DNA from: Comamonas sp. JUb58 | GTDB lineage: Bacteria; Pseudomonadota; Gammaproteobacteria; Burkholderiales; Burkholderiaceae_C | NCBI RefSeq assembly: GCF_004364775.1 | Contig: NZ_SOAL01000013.1 | Location: forward strand, 119,451 to 183,450 | Direction of reading: 5' to 3' | DNA: 64,000 nucleotides | In this document: piece by piece, positions 63,915-64,000 of the stretch | Numbering within the stretch: position 1 is the stretch's first letter | Layout of the letters: every line of letters begins with the position of its first letter | The notes under the pieces: model-generated | Database searches by the model: none | Told to the model about the DNA's origin: nothing | The model's input: the letters and a program-made list of their open reading frames with translations, nothing else | Position numbers and translations under genes: made by a program

Positions 63915-64000
63915 TCATCGAGGAATACCGGGGAACGCGGCGCGGATCTTGAGAAAGAAGTAGTCCTCATCTCGATATCCGTAGGCGCGGCGCTTGATGA
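63915..64000 (-). mobile_element. insertion sequence, transposase C-terminus (probably ISL3 family), runs off window
   Basis: On the minus strand the last 86 bases read IKRRAYGYRDEDYFFLKIRA followed by AFPGIPR and a stop at 63915-63917. The R-A-Y-G-Y/F-R-D-x-x-Y-F-x-L-K-I end is typical of ISL3-type transposases. The rest of the element lies right of the window; the terminal inverted repeat could not be fixed. Confidence 0.6.

Overview
The window looks like chromosome of a high-GC betaproteobacterium of the order Burkholderiales, most likely Comamonadaceae (Comamonas/Delftia/Acidovorax type). This rests on gene content: a PilY1-type pilus protein, small secreted DUF4148 and IPTL-CTERM proteins, DUF2325/sodA and DUF2760/Hsp70 pairs, and dense GC-rich coding with long antisense shadow ORFs. 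Only one clearly lower-GC stretch, about 28.1-33.7 kb, stands out as acquired DNA. The organism call is an inference, because no rRNA or other marker gene is present.

Layout. 0-3.6 kb: 3' part of pilY1. 3.6-13.3 kb: nitroreductase, a divergent DMT transporter/MarR pair with two matching operators, a tRNA-Lys remnant, a DUF6314 protein, a secreted Lys/Cys-repeat protein, a BLUF photoreceptor, an EnvZ/OmpR-like pair, and a Fur-boxed siderophore receptor. 13.4-16.9 kb: a leftward seven-gene operon with a signal-peptide-bearing Cys-repeat peptide, a DUF4148 protein, an MNIO (DUF692) enzyme, a short DUF2063 partner, DoxX, an ECF sigma factor and a small HxxxCxxC anti-sigma. This is a bufferin/Hvf-like RiPP metallophore locus. 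Beyond its end lies a DUF3224 gene behind a near-consensus LexA box. 17.1-27.8 kb: TetR regulator and a complete ferric-siderophore uptake operon (YbtPQ/IrtAB-like exporter-fold pair, two FecCD permeases, ATPase, lipoprotein, TonB receptor). 28.6-33.4 kb: a two-gene McrBC-like defence module (coiled-coil AAA+ ATPase plus PD-(D/E)xK and zinc-ribbon protein).

33.7-36.5 kb: a Fur-boxed operon of a DUF2325 protein, an OrfX-like protein, Mn-type superoxide dismutase and a ZIP transporter. 36.6-40.8 kb: a LexA-boxed FAN1 nuclease/XPD-like helicase operon for crosslink repair. 40.9-47.9 kb: PqqU-like TonB receptor, DUF2760-Hsp70 pair, and an IPTL-CTERM surface protein. 48-64 kb: two divergent transcription units holding a DszC-like monooxygenase, aldo/keto reductase and Dpp-type ABC importer on one side, and an SfnG/DszA-like monooxygenase, two peptide-type binding proteins, amidase, SfnB/DszC-like oxidase, a DszB-like desulfinase and an NmrA-type reductase on the other. 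Together they read as an organosulfur (sulfone/sulfinate) uptake and desulfurisation locus. Its last gene is cut by an insertion sequence at the right edge of the window.

Recurring theme: metal and stress handling. There are three Fur-like boxes (10.2, 28.1 and 36.5 kb), two strong LexA boxes (13.9 and 36.6 kb), two siderophore receptors, a likely PQQ receptor, and the metallophore-type RiPP operon.
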